A DNA stretch of 64,000 nt from Paenibacillus campinasensis (GCF_002272015.1 NZ_NPBY01000010.1:1-64000), one strand, 5' to 3'; shown: positions 25,459 to 33,868, numbered from the stretch's first letter. Numbers and translations: made by a program. Notes: a model not told the origin generated them from the sequence alone.

Positions 25459-26214
25459 ATGGATGCCGATGTGAAGAAGACTTCGCAGACCTTTTTGGAC
25501 GACGCGGAGGTTAAACGACTCATTGCACTTAGCCAGAGCGGGGACACGCTTGCACGGGACACGCTCGTCAATTGTAATATTCGTCTCGTCTGGTCGGTTG
25601 TACAAAGGTTCATGAACCGGGGCTATGACCCGGATGACCTGTTTCAAATCGGCTGTATCGGTCTCCTGAAGTCTGTTGACAAGTTCGATCTCAGTTATGA
25701 TGTCAAGTTTTCCACGTATGCCGTTCCGATGATCATCGGTGAAATTCAGCGGTTCCTGCGTGATGACGGCACACTGAAGGTCAGCCGCTCGCTGAAGGAA
25801 ATGGCCAATAAGGTAAGGAAGAAGCGCGATGAGCTGTCCAAGCAGCTGGATCGTCTGCCTACGGTTAAGGAAGTGGCGGAGGAGCTTGGGGTATCACCGG
25901 AGGATGTGGTGTTTGCCCAGGAGGCCAACAAGCCGCCGACTTCAATTCATGAGACGGTATTTGAGAATGACGGAGATCCGATCACGCTGATGGACCAGAT
26001 CGCGGATGATTCACAGGAACGGTGGTTTGACAAGCTGGCCTTGAATGAAGCGATCGGCGGTTTGTCCGAGCGAGAGCGGCTTATCGTATATTTGAGATAT
26101 TTCCGGGATCAAACCCAGTCCGAGGTAGCCAGTCGCCTTGGCATATCCCAGGTGCAGGTATCCAGGCTGGAGAAAAAAATACTGCAGAGCATACGCAACG
26201 AAATTGCACAATAG
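25459..26214 (+). CDS. sigF: RNA polymerase sigma factor SigF
   Basis: Forespore-specific sigma factor, 251 aa. Region 2 contains DDLFQIGCIGLLKSVDKFDL and KFSTYAVPMIIGEIQRFLRD; region 3 has the helix TVKEVAEELGVSPEDV; region 4 ends with QSEVASRLGISQVQVSRLEK for -35 recognition. Starts 11 bases after spoIIAB. Its activity is gated by SpoIIAA/SpoIIAB encoded upstream and by engulfment-linked events. Confidence 0.97.
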   Translation: MDADVKKTSQTFLDDAEVKRLIALSQSGDTLARDTLVNCNIRLVWSVVQRFMNRGYDPDDLFQIGCIGLLKSVDKFDLSYDVKFSTYAVPMIIGEIQRFLRDDGTLKVSRSLKEMANKVRKKRDELSKQLDRLPTVKEVAEELGVSPEDVVFAQEANKPPTSIHETVFENDGDPITLMDQIADDSQERWFDKLALNEAIGGLSERERLIVYLRYFRDQTQSEVASRLGISQVQVSRLEKKILQSIRNEIAQ

Positions 26215-26252
26215 TTAGTTGCGGCTAACAGTTCGTTTATGCTTGCAAGCAC

Positions 26253-26283
26253 AGGCGTCTTCCGGTGGAAGGCGTCTTTTTGC
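26253..26283 (+). terminator. Terminator of the spoIIA operon
   Basis: AGGCGTCTTCC (26253-26263) pairs with GGAAGGCGTCT (26267-26277) with two G-T wobbles and a three-base loop, then TTTT. Confidence 0.75.
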
Positions 26284-26352
26284 TGCGCTTTGATCGCCTT
26301 TAAGTAAGGGGGGGCAGTTTTCTCAAGGGAGTCAAAAAAGTTGGGGGGAATC

Positions 26353-26382
26353 GAGTAGAAACGAGCGGGATTTACCATACTA
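26353..26382 (+). promoter_or_regulatory. Candidate SigG promoter of the spoVA operon
   Basis: GAGTA (26353-26357), 18 bases, CATACTA (26376-26382). The -10 is an exact SigG-type CATnnTA; the -35 differs by one base from GhATr. spoVA is forespore-expressed in B. subtilis. Confidence 0.5.
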
Positions 26383-26413
26383 ACAGTAATTTAGCAGTAA
26401 AGGAGTGTATCGG

Positions 26414-27061
26414 ATGAAGGTGAGTCCCACTCCAATGGTGTTTCTGCAGCTGAAAAGCCGGGTTCGTTTACCCAGAGAGAGCGTGGTCAAGCTCCGTGAC
26501 GTTGCCTTTATCGTCTGCGAACCTGCTGCGTGGGAGCAGAAGCTGCTGGATATGCCTCTTGCCAAGCCCAGGGACAAAGACGGCAATCGCCTCGTCATTG
26601 ATTTAATCCAGATTATTCCGAAAATCCAACAATTCGTGCCCGGCGCTCATATTGAGCCGATGGGGAATCATCATACGCTTGTCGAGCTGGTCGGTCCGCC
26701 GAATCGGTCCTCCCGCTACTGGTTTCCGCTCGTCTGGCTTTTGCTGTTTTTTGGCTCGATGCTGACGATTATGAATTTTCATGCCGATGTGAATATGCTG
26801 GAGGTTCAGATCCGGATTGTGGAGATCTTGACCGGCAAGCGGGACGAGCAGCCGTATTTGTTTCAGATTGCCTATTCGCTTGGCCTCGGATTTGGCATGA
26901 CGGTGTTTTTTAACCATCTGTTCAAGAAGAAGTGGAATGAAGAGCCGACCCCGCTGGAGGTCGAAATGTACCTGTATCAGGAAAATCTCGACCAATTCGT
27001 CGTGGCGGAGGAGTATCGCAAGATGAGCAGCAAGAATGAGCCGGCAGGCAGGAAGCCATGA
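26414..27061 (+). CDS. spoVAA: Stage V sporulation protein AA
   Basis: 215 aa. Soluble N-terminal half (FLQLKSRVRLPRESVVKLRD) and two C-terminal hydrophobic segments (YWFPLVWLLLFFGSMLTIMN and LGLGFGMTVFFNHLF). SpoVA proteins form the inner-membrane system that moves dipicolinic acid into and out of the spore. ATG 26414 is eight bases from AAAGGAG. It overlaps spoVAB by four bases. Confidence 0.88.
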   Translation: MKVSPTPMVFLQLKSRVRLPRESVVKLRDVAFIVCEPAAWEQKLLDMPLAKPRDKDGNRLVIDLIQIIPKIQQFVPGAHIEPMGNHHTLVELVGPPNRSSRYWFPLVWLLLFFGSMLTIMNFHADVNMLEVQIRIVEILTGKRDEQPYLFQIAYSLGLGFGMTVFFNHLFKKKWNEEPTPLEVEMYLYQENLDQFVVAEEYRKMSSKNEPAGRKP

Positions 27062-27486
27062 TAGCCAGCATCGCGCAGGGCATCTTCATCTGTATTCTGG
27101 GCGCTGCCGGCGGGATTGCGGTGGGAGGCGGAGTGATTGCCCTGATTATCGTGCTGGACATTATTCCGAGGCTGTCACAGCTTACCTCGACCTATCACCG
27201 CGTGCACTGGTATGAAGGCGCGTTAATCAGCGGAACGTTTATCGGGACGATGGCGGACTTCTGGAAGTGGTCGGTTCCGCTCGGGCCGCTTGTCAGCACG
27301 TTGATTGGGCTATTGTGTGGCACATTTATCGGCATGCTGGCTGCCGCGCTGACCGAGGTGCTGAACGTGCTGCCGATTCTGGCCAAACGGCTGCGGCTGA
27401 CCGGGTATTTGTTCGGATTGCTGATGGCGATGGTGGCCGGCAAGGTGGCTGGCTCGCTGTTTGACTGGTTTGTTTTCAACAAATGA
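27058..27486 (+). CDS. spoVAB: Stage V sporulation protein AB
   Basis: Membrane protein of 142 aa with glycine-rich helices (ILGAAGGIAVGGGVIALIIV, TLIGLLCGTFIGMLAAALTE). Translationally coupled to spoVAA by an ATGA overlap. In B. subtilis spoVAC follows; here the next gene is spoVAF. Confidence 0.88.
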   Translation: MIASIAQGIFICILGAAGGIAVGGGVIALIIVLDIIPRLSQLTSTYHRVHWYEGALISGTFIGTMADFWKWSVPLGPLVSTLIGLLCGTFIGMLAAALTEVLNVLPILAKRLRLTGYLFGLLMAMVAGKVAGSLFDWFVFNK

Positions 27487-27516
27487 TGACTAATGAAGAC
27501 TGGGGGAGATTGGCGT

Positions 27517-29121
27517 ATGGCGGATGAGACGCAGACAACGGTCGGGAATAATGAAGCCAAGGAGCGCGAGGAGGCGCTGTTTCGCAAGCGGAATGCCGAG
27601 CGGTCAGACAGCACGGAGGAATCGGTGCTCTACTGGCAGGAGAGAGACGAGATTCCGGATCATTTCGATCAGCTGAAAGATACGCTGAAGGAAGTGATGG
27701 GGCTGGACGTTTCCTACGACATCATTTTTCGGGAAATGACATTTGCCGGAAGGCGGGTCGGCCTGTTGTTCCTGAACGGATTGACCGATGGGGCCAGCGT
27801 AACCGAAATATTGAAAAGGCTAAGCTACCTGAAGCCGGACGACATCGAATCCGATGCGGTCGACGTTATGGTCAATCATTATATTCCGCATTTTCAGGTG
27901 GAGGAAAGCGACAAGCTGAGCAAGGCCATCGACAAGGTGCTGACCGGGGAAAGCGCGCTGTTCGTTGAGGGAGAAGGCAAGGTTATCCTCATCGACACCC
28001 GGGTCTATCCCGTCAGAGGGATGGAGGAGCCAGCGGTTGAGAAGGTGGTCCGTGGCGCGCGAGACGGTTTCACGGAAACGCTCGTTACGAACGTCAATCT
28101 GGTGCGTCGGCGTGTGCGTGATCCGGGACTGCATTGCGAAATCATGAAGGTGGGTCGCCGGACACAGTCTGATGTTTGCATTTTGTATGTGGATGACATC
28201 GCCGATCGTTCACAGGTTGAAGCCATCCGGGATAAAATCAAGGAGATTGACATCGAGGGGCTTCCGATCGGAGACAAGCAGCTCGAAGAGGCGATTGTGA
28301 ACAAAGGCTGGCATCCGTATCCGCTCGTCCGGTATTCCGAGCGTCCGGATGTGGTTGCCTCCCATCTGCTGGAAGGGCGAATCGTGGTGATGGTGGATAC
28401 CTCGCCGAGCGTCATGATTATGCCGACGACCTTTTTTGATCTGTGCCAGCATGCGGAAGAGAACCGGCAGACGCCTTTCATGGGAACCTATTTGCGCTGG
28501 GTGCGGTTCGGCGGTATCTTCGTTTCGATGTTTCTGCTCCCGCTCTGGATGCTCCTTGTCGTCCATCCTGAGCTCAAGCCGCCGTTACTAACGATTCTGG
28601 GCCCCCAGGAGAACGCCAAAATTCCGCTGATCGGCCAGTTTCTCATGGTGGAATTTGGTGTTGACCTGCTGCGGCTGGCTGCCGTTCACACCCCGACGCC
28701 GCTGGCTTCCGCCATGGGCTTGATCGCAGCCATTCTGATCGGGGAAATGGCGGTCGAAACCGGATTTTTCGTGAACGAGGTTGTGCTGTACATGGCGATT
28801 GCTGCCATCGGCATGTTCGCTACGCCGAGCTATGAATTGGGACTTGCCAATCGCATCGTCCGCTTGTTTCTGTTGATTGTCACCGCGATGTTCAGCGTCA
28901 AAGGATTGGTGATTGGCACGACACTGCTCATCCTGGCTCTGACGACACATCGCTCTTACAATTCGTCGTATCTGTGGCCGTTTATACCATTTAGTGCAAA
29001 GGCGATGGGGGAGGTTTTGGTGCGCAAACCGCTGCTGTTATCTACCAGACGCCCGGCGCTGAACAAAACAAGAGACCATACCAAAATGGGGTCCGAAATG
29101 AACCCGAGAGATGGACATTGA
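27517..29121 (+). CDS. spoVAF: SpoVAF-type spore germination protein (GerA family)
   Basis: 534 aa. The large hydrophilic N-terminal part (1-320) and the membrane C-terminal part with several helices are typical of GerAA/SpoVAF proteins; PFMGTYLRWVRFGGIFVSMF and the SPSVMIMPTTFFDL segment are family hallmarks. The ATG at 27517 has GGGGGAG at eight bases and is preferred over 27493. In B. subtilis SpoVAF supports germinant-receptor-dependent germination. It follows spoVAB directly; spoVAC, spoVAD and spoVAE are not between them. Confidence 0.85.
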   Translation: MADETQTTVGNNEAKEREEALFRKRNAERSDSTEESVLYWQERDEIPDHFDQLKDTLKEVMGLDVSYDIIFREMTFAGRRVGLLFLNGLTDGASVTEILKRLSYLKPDDIESDAVDVMVNHYIPHFQVEESDKLSKAIDKVLTGESALFVEGEGKVILIDTRVYPVRGMEEPAVEKVVRGARDGFTETLVTNVNLVRRRVRDPGLHCEIMKVGRRTQSDVCILYVDDIADRSQVEAIRDKIKEIDIEGLPIGDKQLEEAIVNKGWHPYPLVRYSERPDVVASHLLEGRIVVMVDTSPSVMIMPTTFFDLCQHAEENRQTPFMGTYLRWVRFGGIFVSMFLLPLWMLLVVHPELKPPLLTILGPQENAKIPLIGQFLMVEFGVDLLRLAAVHTPTPLASAMGLIAAILIGEMAVETGFFVNEVVLYMAIAAIGMFATPSYELGLANRIVRLFLLIVTAMFSVKGLVIGTTLLILALTTHRSYNSSYLWPFIPFSAKAMGEVLVRKPLLLSTRRPALNKTRDHTKMGSEMNPRDGH

Positions 29122-29155
29122 TAATTAACACAAATGTTCTGTTGAAAAATCCATT

Positions 29156-29183
29156 TTGAAAATGATAATGCGTCTGCTATACT
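29156..29183 (+). promoter_or_regulatory. SigA promoter of lysA
   Basis: TTGAAA (29156-29161), 16 bases, TATACT (29178-29183), 55 bases before the lysA start. Confidence 0.6.
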
Positions 29184-29237
29184 GTGAACAATTACTCGAT
29201 TCAAATGATGCATACCTAGATCGGAGGAATTGTGACC

Positions 29238-30569
29238 ATGTTTTTACACGGTACTAGCAAAATTAACGAACAAGGCCATTTGGAGATCGGCGGCTGTGAT
29301 ACCACCGAATTGAAGGCCCAATACGGCACCCCACTTTATATTGTAGACGAGCAGTCGGTGCGCAACCGCTGCCGGGAATATATTGAAGCTTTCAAGGCTT
29401 CCGGTTTGAAATTCCAGGTCGCTTATGCCAGCAAAGCTTTCTGTGTGATGGCGATGTGCCGTCTTGCTGAAGAGGAAGGCATGTCCCTTGACGTTGTATC
29501 CGATGGCGAGCTGTACACGGCGCTGCAGGCTGGGTTCCCAGCGGAGCGGATTCATTTCCACGGCAACAACAAAACGATCGAAGAAATCGAGATGGCGCTT
29601 GATGCGAAGATTGGCTGCTTTGTGGTTGACAATGCAGTAGAGCTTCACATGCTGCAAGCCATTGCGGCTGACAAAGGCGTGAACGTGAACATTTTGCTGC
29701 GCGTGACACCAGGCGTTGAAGCGCATACGCATGAATATATTTCCACAGGTCAGACCGACTCCAAATTCGGTTTTGACATTGGCAACGGTTCGGCCTTCGA
29801 AGCGGTGAAGCTGGCTTCGGAACAGCCTAACATCCAGCTGATGGGTATTCACTCGCATATCGGATCGCAGATCTTCGAGGTGGAAGGCTTCCAGATGGCG
29901 GTTCAGCGCGTGGCTGATTTTGCTTCCAAAGTGAAGAGCGAGCTTGGCGTAGTGTTCACGGTAGTCAATCTGGGCGGCGGATTCGGCATCCGCTACACAG
30001 AGGGAGACACGCCGCTGCAGGTTTCCCAATATGTCAAAGCGATTACGGATGCTGTGAAGCAGCATTTCGCCGGCATCGGTTCCGAGCTTCCTGAAATTTG
30101 GGTTGAACCGGGCCGCAGCATCGTGGGCGATGCGGGCACCACGCTGTACACGGTAGGTACAAGCAAGGATATTCCTGGCGTTCGCAAATACGTGGCTGTA
30201 GACGGTGGAATGACAGACAACCCGCGTCCGGCGCTGTATGAGTCGAAGTACGAGGCGATTCTGGCCAACCGTGCAAACGAGAAGGTCGAAGAGACGGTAT
30301 CCATTGCCGGTAAATGCTGTGAGAGCGGCGATATGCTGATCTGGGATCTGGATCTGCCGAAAGTGAACACAGGCGATCTGCTCGCGGTATCCTGCACAGG
30401 AGCGTACAACTACTCCATGGCCAGCAACTACAACCGGATCCGCAAACCGGCGGTTGTGTTTGTAAAGGATGGCCAAAGCGAGCTGGTCGTTCGTCGTGAG
30501 TCGCTTGACGATATTGTCAGCCATGATGTCGTTCCTGCGCGCTTGCACAAAGAAGCGGTATCCAGCTAA
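29238..30569 (+). CDS. lysA: Diaminopimelate decarboxylase
   Basis: PLP enzyme converting meso-diaminopimelate to lysine; 443 aa. PLP lysine in VAYASKAF; the glycine-rich phosphate site LGGGFGIRY; GRSIVGDAG; and the C-terminal CESGDML active-site Cys segment contributed across the dimer. ATG 29238 is ten bases from GGAGG and gives the MFLHGTSKINEQGHLEIGG start seen in bacilli; the GTG at 29232 is too close. Single gene after the spoVA operon. Confidence 0.95.
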   Translation: MFLHGTSKINEQGHLEIGGCDTTELKAQYGTPLYIVDEQSVRNRCREYIEAFKASGLKFQVAYASKAFCVMAMCRLAEEEGMSLDVVSDGELYTALQAGFPAERIHFHGNNKTIEEIEMALDAKIGCFVVDNAVELHMLQAIAADKGVNVNILLRVTPGVEAHTHEYISTGQTDSKFGFDIGNGSAFEAVKLASEQPNIQLMGIHSHIGSQIFEVEGFQMAVQRVADFASKVKSELGVVFTVVNLGGGFGIRYTEGDTPLQVSQYVKAITDAVKQHFAGIGSELPEIWVEPGRSIVGDAGTTLYTVGTSKDIPGVRKYVAVDGGMTDNPRPALYESKYEAILANRANEKVEETVSIAGKCCESGDMLIWDLDLPKVNTGDLLAVSCTGAYNYSMASNYNRIRKPAVVFVKDGQSELVVRRESLDDIVSHDVVPARLHKEAVSS

Positions 30570-30591
30570 TATAATCTTAGGATGACGGAAC

Positions 30592-30630
30592 AGGACCTGG
30601 AGAGGCGCATGCCCCGCCGGGTCTTGTTTG
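30592..30630 (+). terminator. Terminator of lysA
   Basis: AGGACCTGG (30592-30600) pairs with CCGGGTCTT (30617-30625) with two wobbles, then a T-rich tract. The following 30631-30717 shows no gene. Confidence 0.55.
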
Positions 30631-30717
30631 CTTTCGATGGATGCATCCTCCTTCACACGGCGAAAGAGAGTCGGCGGTGGGGATTCGATCCTTGCTGCCT
30701 GCGATTCTCGATGCACT

Positions 30718-30746
30718 TTGCTTAAAAATGGTTTTCATAGTACACT
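30718..30746 (+). promoter_or_regulatory. Candidate promoter of ppiB
   Basis: TTGCTT (30718-30723), 17 bases, TACACT (30741-30746), 63 bases before ppiB. Confidence 0.45.
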
Positions 30747-30809
30747 AGTCATTGTATTGTCTGAATACAGAAATATCGATCATAGCACTCACGAAGGGAG
30801 TTACCCAAT

Positions 30810-31241
30810 ATGGCAAAAAAAGCGAAAATTACATTGGAAAACGGCAAAGAGGTGCTGCTTGAGCTGTTCGATCAGGACGCGCCAAACACCGTAGCCAACT
30901 TTGAGAAGCTGGCAAACTCCGGATTCTACAACGGTCTGGTGTTTCACCGCGTAATCCCTGGGTTCGTAGCGCAAGGCGGATGCCCTAACGGCACAGGTAC
31001 CGGCGGCCCTGGATACACGATCAACTGTGAGATCAACCCAAACAAGCACGAGCGGGGAAGCCTGGCGATGGCGCATGCCGGACGCAACACAGGCGGAAGC
31101 CAATTCTATATCTGCTATGAGCCGCAGCCGCACCTGGACGGTCAGCATACCGTATTTGGCAAAGTGGTTGAAGGTATGGAATATGTGGACGAGTTCAAAG
31201 GCCGCGACAAAATGGAGAAAGTGGAAGTATTCGAAGCATAA
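30810..31241 (+). CDS. ppiB: Cyclophilin-type peptidyl-prolyl cis-trans isomerase
   Basis: Cytoplasmic protein-folding enzyme of 143 aa without signal peptide. Cyclophilin active-site residues: Arg in [30 protein letters not shown], and [11 protein letters not shown]. Starts behind GAAGGGAG. It is the compact form typical of B. subtilis PpiB. A strong terminator follows. Confidence 0.94.
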   Translation: MAKKAKITLENGKEVLLELFDQDAPNTVANFEKLANSGFYNGLVFHRVIPGFVAQGGCPNGTGTGGPGYTINCEINPNKHERGSLAMAHAGRNTGGSQFYICYEPQPHLDGQHTVFGKVVEGMEYVDEFKGRDKMEKVEVFEA

Positions 31242-31260
31242 TTAAAGATACATTCATCCC

Positions 31261-31307
31261 AAAGGATCTCACATTCCGCGGTTTCGTGGAATATAGAGAT
31301 CCTTTTG
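31261..31307 (+). terminator. Strong terminator of ppiB
   Basis: AAAGGATCTC (31261-31270) pairs with GAGATCCTTT (31296-31305) around an inner ATTCCGCG/CGTGGAAT hairpin, ending in TTTT. Confidence 0.88.
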
Positions 31308-31336
31308 GCTTATGTTCATACCTGAAGGAGATTGAT

Positions 31337-32569
31337 ATGAAACGGTTATTATGGATCGGGTGTTTATCGTATTTCTTAATCGGTCTGGCGCATGTTGTGC
31401 TGGGTTCGGTGCTGCCGGTCATGCTCGAGCATTACGGCCGGGAATACAGTGAAGGCGGCATGCTCATCTTCACCCAATTTGCCGGCTTTCTGGTGGGCGT
31501 GCTTGTCTCGCCGCTGATCAACCGCCGCTTTGGCAAAAGAGGGGGACTGCTGATCGCTGCCGGTTTGCTGACGGCAGCCGAGTTTCTGTACACGCTGCTG
31601 CCGCCATGGGAGTGGCTGTACGTGATTGCTGTCGCCGCAGGCTTCGGCTTCGGCATGATTGAAGCGGTCATCGGAACGATTATTATTGCGGCCATTAAAG
31701 ACAAGACGGCGGTGGCTATGAGCCGGCTTGAGGTGTTCTTCGGCGTTGGCGCCATGGTGATGCCGATGATTGCGAGCGGATTCATTACGCAGGAATGGTG
31801 GAAGTTTTCGTTTTTTGTCGTGTCCCTGTTTTCCTTTGTGACGCTGCTGTTCTGGTCCAGAAGCTCCTTTGGTGAAGCTGACGCAGTGCTTGACACGCGG
31901 GGCGATACGGCCTCGGCTGAAGGCGAGGAGCCGGTTGGCAAGGCGGCGTATAAGTATCGGGGAAGCGCGTTTGGCATTCTGGCGCTGTTTATCGTATTTT
32001 TCTTTCTCTATGTAGGAACCGAGATGAGTCTGGCCAACTTCATGCCAGCCATTCTGATTGAGAAGCTTGGGGTAATGAAAGAGACGGCCGCCCTCAGCAT
32101 CACCTGCTTCTGGGTGGCGATGTCGGTCGGCCGGATATTCGCCGGAACGCTGGCCGAGAAGATCCATTACCGGGTCTATGTGCTGCTGAGCTGTTTGCTG
32201 ACATTGATGATGTTGATCATCTTTCCGTTTGCGGAGCAGGTGTGGGCCGCATTTACGATCATATTGCTGCTGGGGCTGTTCATGTCCGGGCTGTTCTCCA
32301 TCGCGCTCGTATTTGCGAGCAAGCTGCTGGAGGGGAGCGAGGAATCGACGCCTAGCATATTGATCGCCTCGGGAGGCATAGGCGGTGCCATCCTGCCGCT
32401 CGTTACGGGCTGGAGTCTGGATCATCTCCCGCTTCACCAGGCCGTTTGGTTATTTGCGATTTTTGCCGTTGGTCTGGTGGTTCTTAGTGTGGCTGCGTAT
32501 TCATTGCAGATTCGACAGCCGAGCACCGGGCCAGGAGCCCGTCATGAGGAAGGGAAGGCTCTCCTGTGA
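31337..32569 (+). CDS. Major facilitator superfamily transporter
   Basis: About 12 membrane segments in 410 aa. The first half begins LLWIGCLSYFLIGLAHVVLG and continues with FAGFLVGVLVSPLINRRFGKRGG, containing the MFS loop between helices 2 and 3. A central hydrophilic loop (about 190-225, TRGDTASAEGEEPVGK) separates the halves. Overall it resembles FucP/GlcP-type sugar-proton symporters, but no substrate can be read. ATG 31337 follows GAAGGAG; the longer reading from 31286 runs through the ppiB terminator and is rejected. It and the next gene lie between ppiB and the riboflavin operon. Confidence 0.8.
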   Translation: MKRLLWIGCLSYFLIGLAHVVLGSVLPVMLEHYGREYSEGGMLIFTQFAGFLVGVLVSPLINRRFGKRGGLLIAAGLLTAAEFLYTLLPPWEWLYVIAVAAGFGFGMIEAVIGTIIIAAIKDKTAVAMSRLEVFFGVGAMVMPMIASGFITQEWWKFSFFVVSLFSFVTLLFWSRSSFGEADAVLDTRGDTASAEGEEPVGKAAYKYRGSAFGILALFIVFFFLYVGTEMSLANFMPAILIEKLGVMKETAALSITCFWVAMSVGRIFAGTLAEKIHYRVYVLLSCLLTLMMLIIFPFAEQVWAAFTIILLLGLFMSGLFSIALVFASKLLEGSEESTPSILIASGGIGGAILPLVTGWSLDHLPLHQAVWLFAIFAVGLVVLSVAAYSLQIRQPSTGPGARHEEGKALL

Positions 32570-32649
32570 TGGGAATCAGAGCTCTTACCCGCACCGTTAA
32601 TTTGATATCAGGACCAAGGTGAACATGAAGTGAAGGAGCGATAGAGGGA

Positions 32650-33201
32650 ATGAAATTGAATAGTTCCGTGATCACAACGTTACAACAGGAACGTTCAGAG
32701 CATGAGGTATATCCGCCTGCAACCGAAGCTGATATTAAGGAAACCGAAATTGCTTTGGGGGTGCGTCTGCCGGAATCGTATTGCAAATTCGTATCCGAGT
32801 TCAGCAACGGTGCATACTTATATCGCTGTCAGGAAATATCCGCTGTGGGACAAGGGAATCAACAAATCGGCGCCCTTCAACATACCTACAGACCATGGAC
32901 AGCGGGGCCTCATAAGGTCGATGATGGTCAGCCTATTCCAATTCGTGAAGGCGGATATGTTACGGTGGACCAGCTCATTCCATTTGCTTATGACCATAAT
33001 GGGAATATGTGGTGTTTTATTGTCGAGAAGATGCAAGATCATGAATATCGGGTCGGCTATTATGATACGTTCCAGCCTAAATTATATGGAGTGATGGACA
33101 GCTTTCACGATTGGTTGAACGTATGTGTTTCGCATCGGGAAGAGGTGATTCGCGCGATCTTTGATGATGATGTGATCGTACACGAGCTGGGACTGGGGTA
33201 A
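32650..33201 (+). CDS. SMI1/KNR4 (SUKH) family protein
   Basis: 183 aa. The N-terminal part shows the SUKH fold hallmarks: PPATEADIKETEIALGVRLP, then ESYCKFVSEFSNGAYLY; later LIPFAYDHNGNMWCFIVE and DSFHDWLNV. In bacteria this superfamily often provides immunity against polymorphic toxins, but many members are solitary. No toxin or secretion gene is next to it, so an immunity role is only a possibility. 80 bases after the MFS gene; may be cotranscribed. Confidence 0.7.
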   Translation: MKLNSSVITTLQQERSEHEVYPPATEADIKETEIALGVRLPESYCKFVSEFSNGAYLYRCQEISAVGQGNQQIGALQHTYRPWTAGPHKVDDGQPIPIREGGYVTVDQLIPFAYDHNGNMWCFIVEKMQDHEYRVGYYDTFQPKLYGVMDSFHDWLNVCVSHREEVIRAIFDDDVIVHELGLG

Positions 33202-33251
33202 TGATAACAGTGCCATTAGCCAGTCTGACACCGAATCGACATTTGCGATGC

Positions 33252-33280
33252 TTGCATTTTTGCAAGGTGAGTGTTATTTT
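33252..33280 (+). promoter_or_regulatory. Candidate promoter of the riboflavin operon
   Basis: TTGCAT (33252-33257), 17 bases, TATTTT (33275-33280). Just downstream, CAGTAAA (33290-33296) and TTTACTG (33301-33307) form a small inverted repeat at the expected 5' end of the transcript. Otherwise 33202-33327 is empty. Confidence 0.4.
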
Positions 33281-33327
33281 TATAAGCAACAGTAAAGTTA
33301 TTTACTGAGAAAACTTCATAACATGTT

Positions 33328-33505
33328 ATCCTTCGGGGTCGGGTGCAATTCCCAACCGGCGGTGATGCACGTGTCATAATCAGCGTAGGAAAGTAAGAGC
33401 TGTAGACGCGGGCTTAGTCCGTGACCCGGATGCGTGAAAGTGCGCGCATACGGTGGACCTGGTGCAAATCCGGGACCGACAGTATAGTCTGGATGGGAGA
33501 AGGAT
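33328..33505 (+). ncRNA. FMN riboswitch (RFN element)
   Basis: Conserved RFN blocks are present in order: CTTCGGGGTCGGGTG, CCCAACCGGCGGTGATG, GTAGACGCGGGCTTAGTC, CGTGACCC, GGTGGACCTGGTGCAAATCC, GGGACCGACAGTATAGTCTG and GATGGGAGAAGGAT. P1 pairs ATCCTTC (33328-33334) with GAAGGAT (33499-33505). The P-hairpin between AGTCCGTGACCC and GGTGGACC is extended and GC-rich. It controls the ribD-E-BA-H operon in response to FMN. The ATG of a 29-codon ORF (33504-33506) overlaps the 3' strand of P1. Confidence 0.95.
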
Positions 33506-33593
33506 GGACGAAGCTTGGCATCTGTTTAATCATGTGGCTATGCCGATTCTCGGTATGCCTATCTTCAGGTTAAACATTGTCAATGTCCGATAA
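33504..33593 (+). CDS. Possible 29-residue leader ORF directly after the FMN aptamer
   Basis: ATG at 33504 opens a 29-codon frame (MDEAWHLFNHVAMPILG, then MPIFRLNIVNVR) ending in TAA at 33591. GGGAG (33495-33499) lies four bases upstream, within the conserved P1 sequence, so both ribosome site and start would be hidden when FMN closes P1. No family is recognised and the frame may be chance. Confidence 0.3.
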   Translation: MDEAWHLFNHVAMPILGMPIFRLNIVNVR

Positions 33594-33634
33594 CAGAAGC
33601 AATGCTTCAAGCTATGTGCGGTTTTTCACAAGTG

Positions 33635-33777
33635 AATCCGGATGGTTGGATGTGTCCATCGGGGGTTGAATGTTTATTTGTGATGCTTGGATACGCATAG
33701 ACTTGTTTATTGCTATCTTTTGAATACTCCCATGAGGCCCTGTTTGGATTTGAGAATCCGGACAGGGCTCTTTTATT
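33635..33777 (+). terminator. FMN-riboswitch terminator with upstream antiterminator arm
   Basis: The terminator pairs GCCCTGTTTGGATT (33737-33750) with AATCCGGACAGGGC (33755-33768), followed by a T-rich run. Far upstream, AATCCGGAT (33635-33643) copies its 3' arm and can pair with GTTTGGATT (33742-33750), which would block terminator folding. The terminator lies about 230 bases after the aptamer, a long expression platform. A small hairpin, TATGCCGA and TCGGTATG (about 33539-33557), lies between them. Confidence 0.75.
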
Positions 33778-33868
33778 TCTTGCAGAAATTTGCTTCGTCC
33801 ATACGTCACGCGGGGCATCCTTACCTTAGCTGCCCGCATGACGAAACATAAGGCTGAGGAGGGGCAAA

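Noticed and set aside
29244..30716. 490-aa open frame on the minus strand opposite lysA
   Set aside because: Antisense shadow of a clear lysA coding frame; no ribosome site and His/Arg-rich composition typical of complementary-frame translation.
31286..31336. Upstream extension of the MFS transporter
   Set aside because: The extension runs into the ppiB terminator; ATG 31337 has a proper ribosome site and a normal first helix.
32650..33201. SUKH protein as part of a toxin-immunity or defence system
   Set aside because: No toxin, secretion or other defence gene is adjacent; insufficient support.
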